This document shows, in pieces, positions 5,078 to 5,931 of a stretch of DNA of 5,931 bases. Origin of the DNA: an uncultured Actinomycetes bacterium (GTDB lineage: Bacteria > Actinomycetota > Acidimicrobiia > Acidimicrobiales > RAAP-2); the NCBI GenBank assembly GCA_903854175.1, contig CAINVQ010000090.1, forward strand, positions 1 through 5,931, written 5' to 3'. Every line of letters starts with the position of its first letter. Position 1 is the stretch's first letter. The notes under the pieces were generated by a model, which worked only from the letters and a program-made list of their open reading frames with translations, was not told where the DNA came from and searched no databases. The translations under genes were made by a program, and so were the position numbers.

Positions 5078-5799
5078 TGAAACAGCTCTCCCAGCGACGT
5101 TTCGGACCGCTCACACTCATTCTTATGGGTGTGAATCTTGTCCTCGGCCTTTGGGTGGTTCCACCTGACAAAGTTCAAGGTGAGCTTGCTCGACTTGTTT
5201 ACATCCACCCATCAGTTGCGTGGGTCGCACTGTATGTTTCATTTGGCACCGCAGCAATTGCGAGTGCGCTGTATTTATGGAAGCGCACTAGGTCAGTTGT
5301 TATGGACCGAGTTGCGCACTGCGCAATGGAAGTAAGCGTTGTATTCATTGCGCTCACACTTATTACTGGGTCCATTTGGGGCCGGCCCGCGTGGGGAGTG
5401 TGGTGGGCCTGGGACGCACGCCTGACGTCATCTGCAATTCTTGGAGTCTTGGCACTCGGTTACTTGGCGCTTCGCCGTGCAAACGATGACCCACAACTAC
5501 GTGCGCGCAGAAGCGCAGTCTTTGCAGTTCTTGTCGCCATCAACGTTCCGATTATTCACTTCTCCGTGCAGTGGTGGAAGACGCTGCACCAAGGCGCAAC
5601 AGTATTTACTTCAGACCGCTCGTTGCTGATTCATGGGATCCAAGCTTGGACGCTGTTGATTAGTTTTATTGCCTTCACCATGTTGTATTTCTGGTTACTT
5701 CGTTACCGGTACCGTCTCGAAATTCTTCGCGAAACACTCGCTGGTGCGTCACTTGAAGATGCACTGGCTGCACGCAGACGTGAAGGAGCTCAGTCATGA
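5077..5799 (+). CDS. ccmC: Cytochrome c maturation heme-handling protein CcmC
   Basis: This 240-residue integral membrane protein of the heme-handling family presents heme at the outer face of the membrane and attaches it to CcmE. The tryptophan-rich WWD domain is clear at residues 101-117, running W-G-R-P-A-W-G-V-W-W-A-W-D-A-R-L-T. The two heme-ligand histidines match E. coli His60 and His184: His44 in YIHPSVAW and His171 in WWKTLHQG. A third conserved His161 lies in PIIHFS. About six membrane spans are present, roughly at 11-28, 44-67, 85-100, 118-133, 146-161 and 185-208. The frame is open further upstream, but ATG 5077 is chosen because AGAGGA at 5065-5070 sits six bases before it and it overlaps the ccmB stop by one base. 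ATG 5074, one codon earlier, is also possible. Length and the single WWD domain distinguish it from the larger CcmF and CcsA. Confidence 0.95.
   Translation: MKQLSQRRFGPLTLILMGVNLVLGLWVVPPDKVQGELARLVYIHPSVAWVALYVSFGTAAIASALYLWKRTRSVVMDRVAHCAMEVSVVFIALTLITGSIWGRPAWGVWWAWDARLTSSAILGVLALGYLALRRANDDPQLRARRSAVFAVLVAINVPIIHFSVQWWKTLHQGATVFTSDRSLLIHGIQAWTLLISFIAFTMLYFWLLRYRYRLEILRETLAGASLEDALAARRREGAQS
5783..5788 (+). promoter_or_regulatory. Shine-Dalgarno sequence of ccmD
   Basis: AAGGAG lies inside the 3' end of ccmC, seven bases before ATG 5796. It supports translation of the very short downstream reading frame. Confidence 0.7.
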
Positions 5800-5891
5800 A
5801 CTACGTCTACTGGGGCTACGCATTCACCTACGTAGGGCTTGGTCTCTACGTGTTTTCAATCTGGTGGCGAGGACGACGTGTCGGACGCTGA
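5796..5891 (+). CDS. ccmD: Small membrane protein CcmD
   Basis: This 31-residue protein has one hydrophobic span (about residues 5-24, YWGYAFTYVGLGLYVFSIWW) followed by a basic tail RGRRVGR. This is the CcmD pattern: an aromatic N-terminus with WGYAxT, a single membrane helix, then an Arg-rich cytoplasmic end. In System I, CcmD binds CcmC and CcmE and is needed for release of holo-CcmE. The start ATG overlaps the ccmC stop in ATGA (5796-5799) and has a good ribosome-binding site. It is shorter than E. coli CcmD (about 69 residues), but short forms are common. Its small size makes it easy to miss; motif, topology and position directly after ccmC make the call fairly safe. Confidence 0.85.
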   Translation: MNYVYWGYAFTYVGLGLYVFSIWWRGRRVGR

Positions 5892-5931
5892 AAACACGAT
5901 TGAGTTAAGTCCAGTCGCTCCACCAGCAACA
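5878..5931 (+). CDS. ccmE: Start of the next Ccm gene, probably ccmE (3' end outside window)
   Basis: A frame opens at GTG 5878 inside the 3' end of ccmD and stays open to the window end, giving 18 residues beginning MSDAENTIELSPVAPPAT. GAGGA (5869-5873) lies four bases before the GTG. It would overlap ccmD by 14 bases, in keeping with the overlapping starts upstream. No membrane anchor or the CcmE heme-binding His is visible yet, so the identity rests only on gene order (ccmABCD is usually followed by the heme chaperone gene ccmE). The polar, Pro-rich start would be a cytoplasmic N-terminal tail ahead of the membrane anchor. Confidence 0.5.
   Translation, partial: MSDAENTIELSPVAPPAT

Noticed and set aside
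5669..5908. 79-residue plus-strand open frame over the end of ccmC and ccmD
   Set aside because: It conflicts with ccmC and ccmD, both of which have family motifs and ribosome-binding sites, and its own sequence shows no domain.

Overview
The window reads as chromosome of a planktonic-type actinobacterium with roughly balanced base composition. Several features point this way. Coding is dense on both strands. GTG starts are common. At least three genes (antitoxin, tetR, glycosyltransferase) look leaderless, each with a TANNNT -10 box exactly six bases before a GTG start, a layout typical of Actinobacteria. A System I (Ccm) cytochrome c maturation cluster in such a background would fit an Acidimicrobiia-like lineage better than most actinobacteria, which use System II. 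That placement is inference and not proven by the window.

Layout, left to right. (1) The last 113 codons of an acyl-CoA dehydrogenase on the + strand (1-342), with its catalytic Glu. (2) A small toxin-antitoxin operon on the + strand: a ribbon-helix-helix antitoxin (462-668) overlapping by four bases a Doc/Fic-type toxin (665-1039). A promoter with an embedded 7-bp palindrome lies just upstream and argues that the antitoxin starts at GTG 462, not further upstream. (3) Convergent to it on the - strand, a TetR-family repressor (1036-1647) and, upstream of that, a GT4-type glycosyltransferase (1667-2692). The toxin and tetR stop codons are both contained in one CTAG. (4) A 100-bp divergent intergenic region (2693-2792). 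(5) On the + strand, GDP-mannose 4,6-dehydratase gmd (2793-3755), then a tightly packed cytochrome c maturation cluster: ccmA (3765-4421), ccmB (4418-5077), ccmC (5077-5799), ccmD (5796-5891) and the start of a further gene, probably ccmE (5878 to the window end).

How they work together. CcmA and CcmB form an ABC transporter, and CcmC with CcmD handles heme and loads it on the chaperone CcmE, so the right third encodes the front half of the heme-delivery branch of c-type cytochrome assembly. Gmd makes GDP-4-keto-6-deoxymannose for deoxyhexose-containing surface glycans, and the divergent glycosyltransferase may act in the same surface-sugar pathway. The dehydrogenase is the end of a fatty or branched-chain acid catabolic gene, and the TetR protein could regulate such genes or its own promoter. 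The toxin-antitoxin pair is a small accessory insertion between them.

The most notable non-coding signals are the triple TANNNT-N6-GTG pattern, the operator-like palindrome in the toxin-antitoxin promoter, and a perfect 9-bp inverted repeat that covers both the gmd stop codon and the ccmA start codon. No RNA gene, insertion sequence, CRISPR array or origin was seen.
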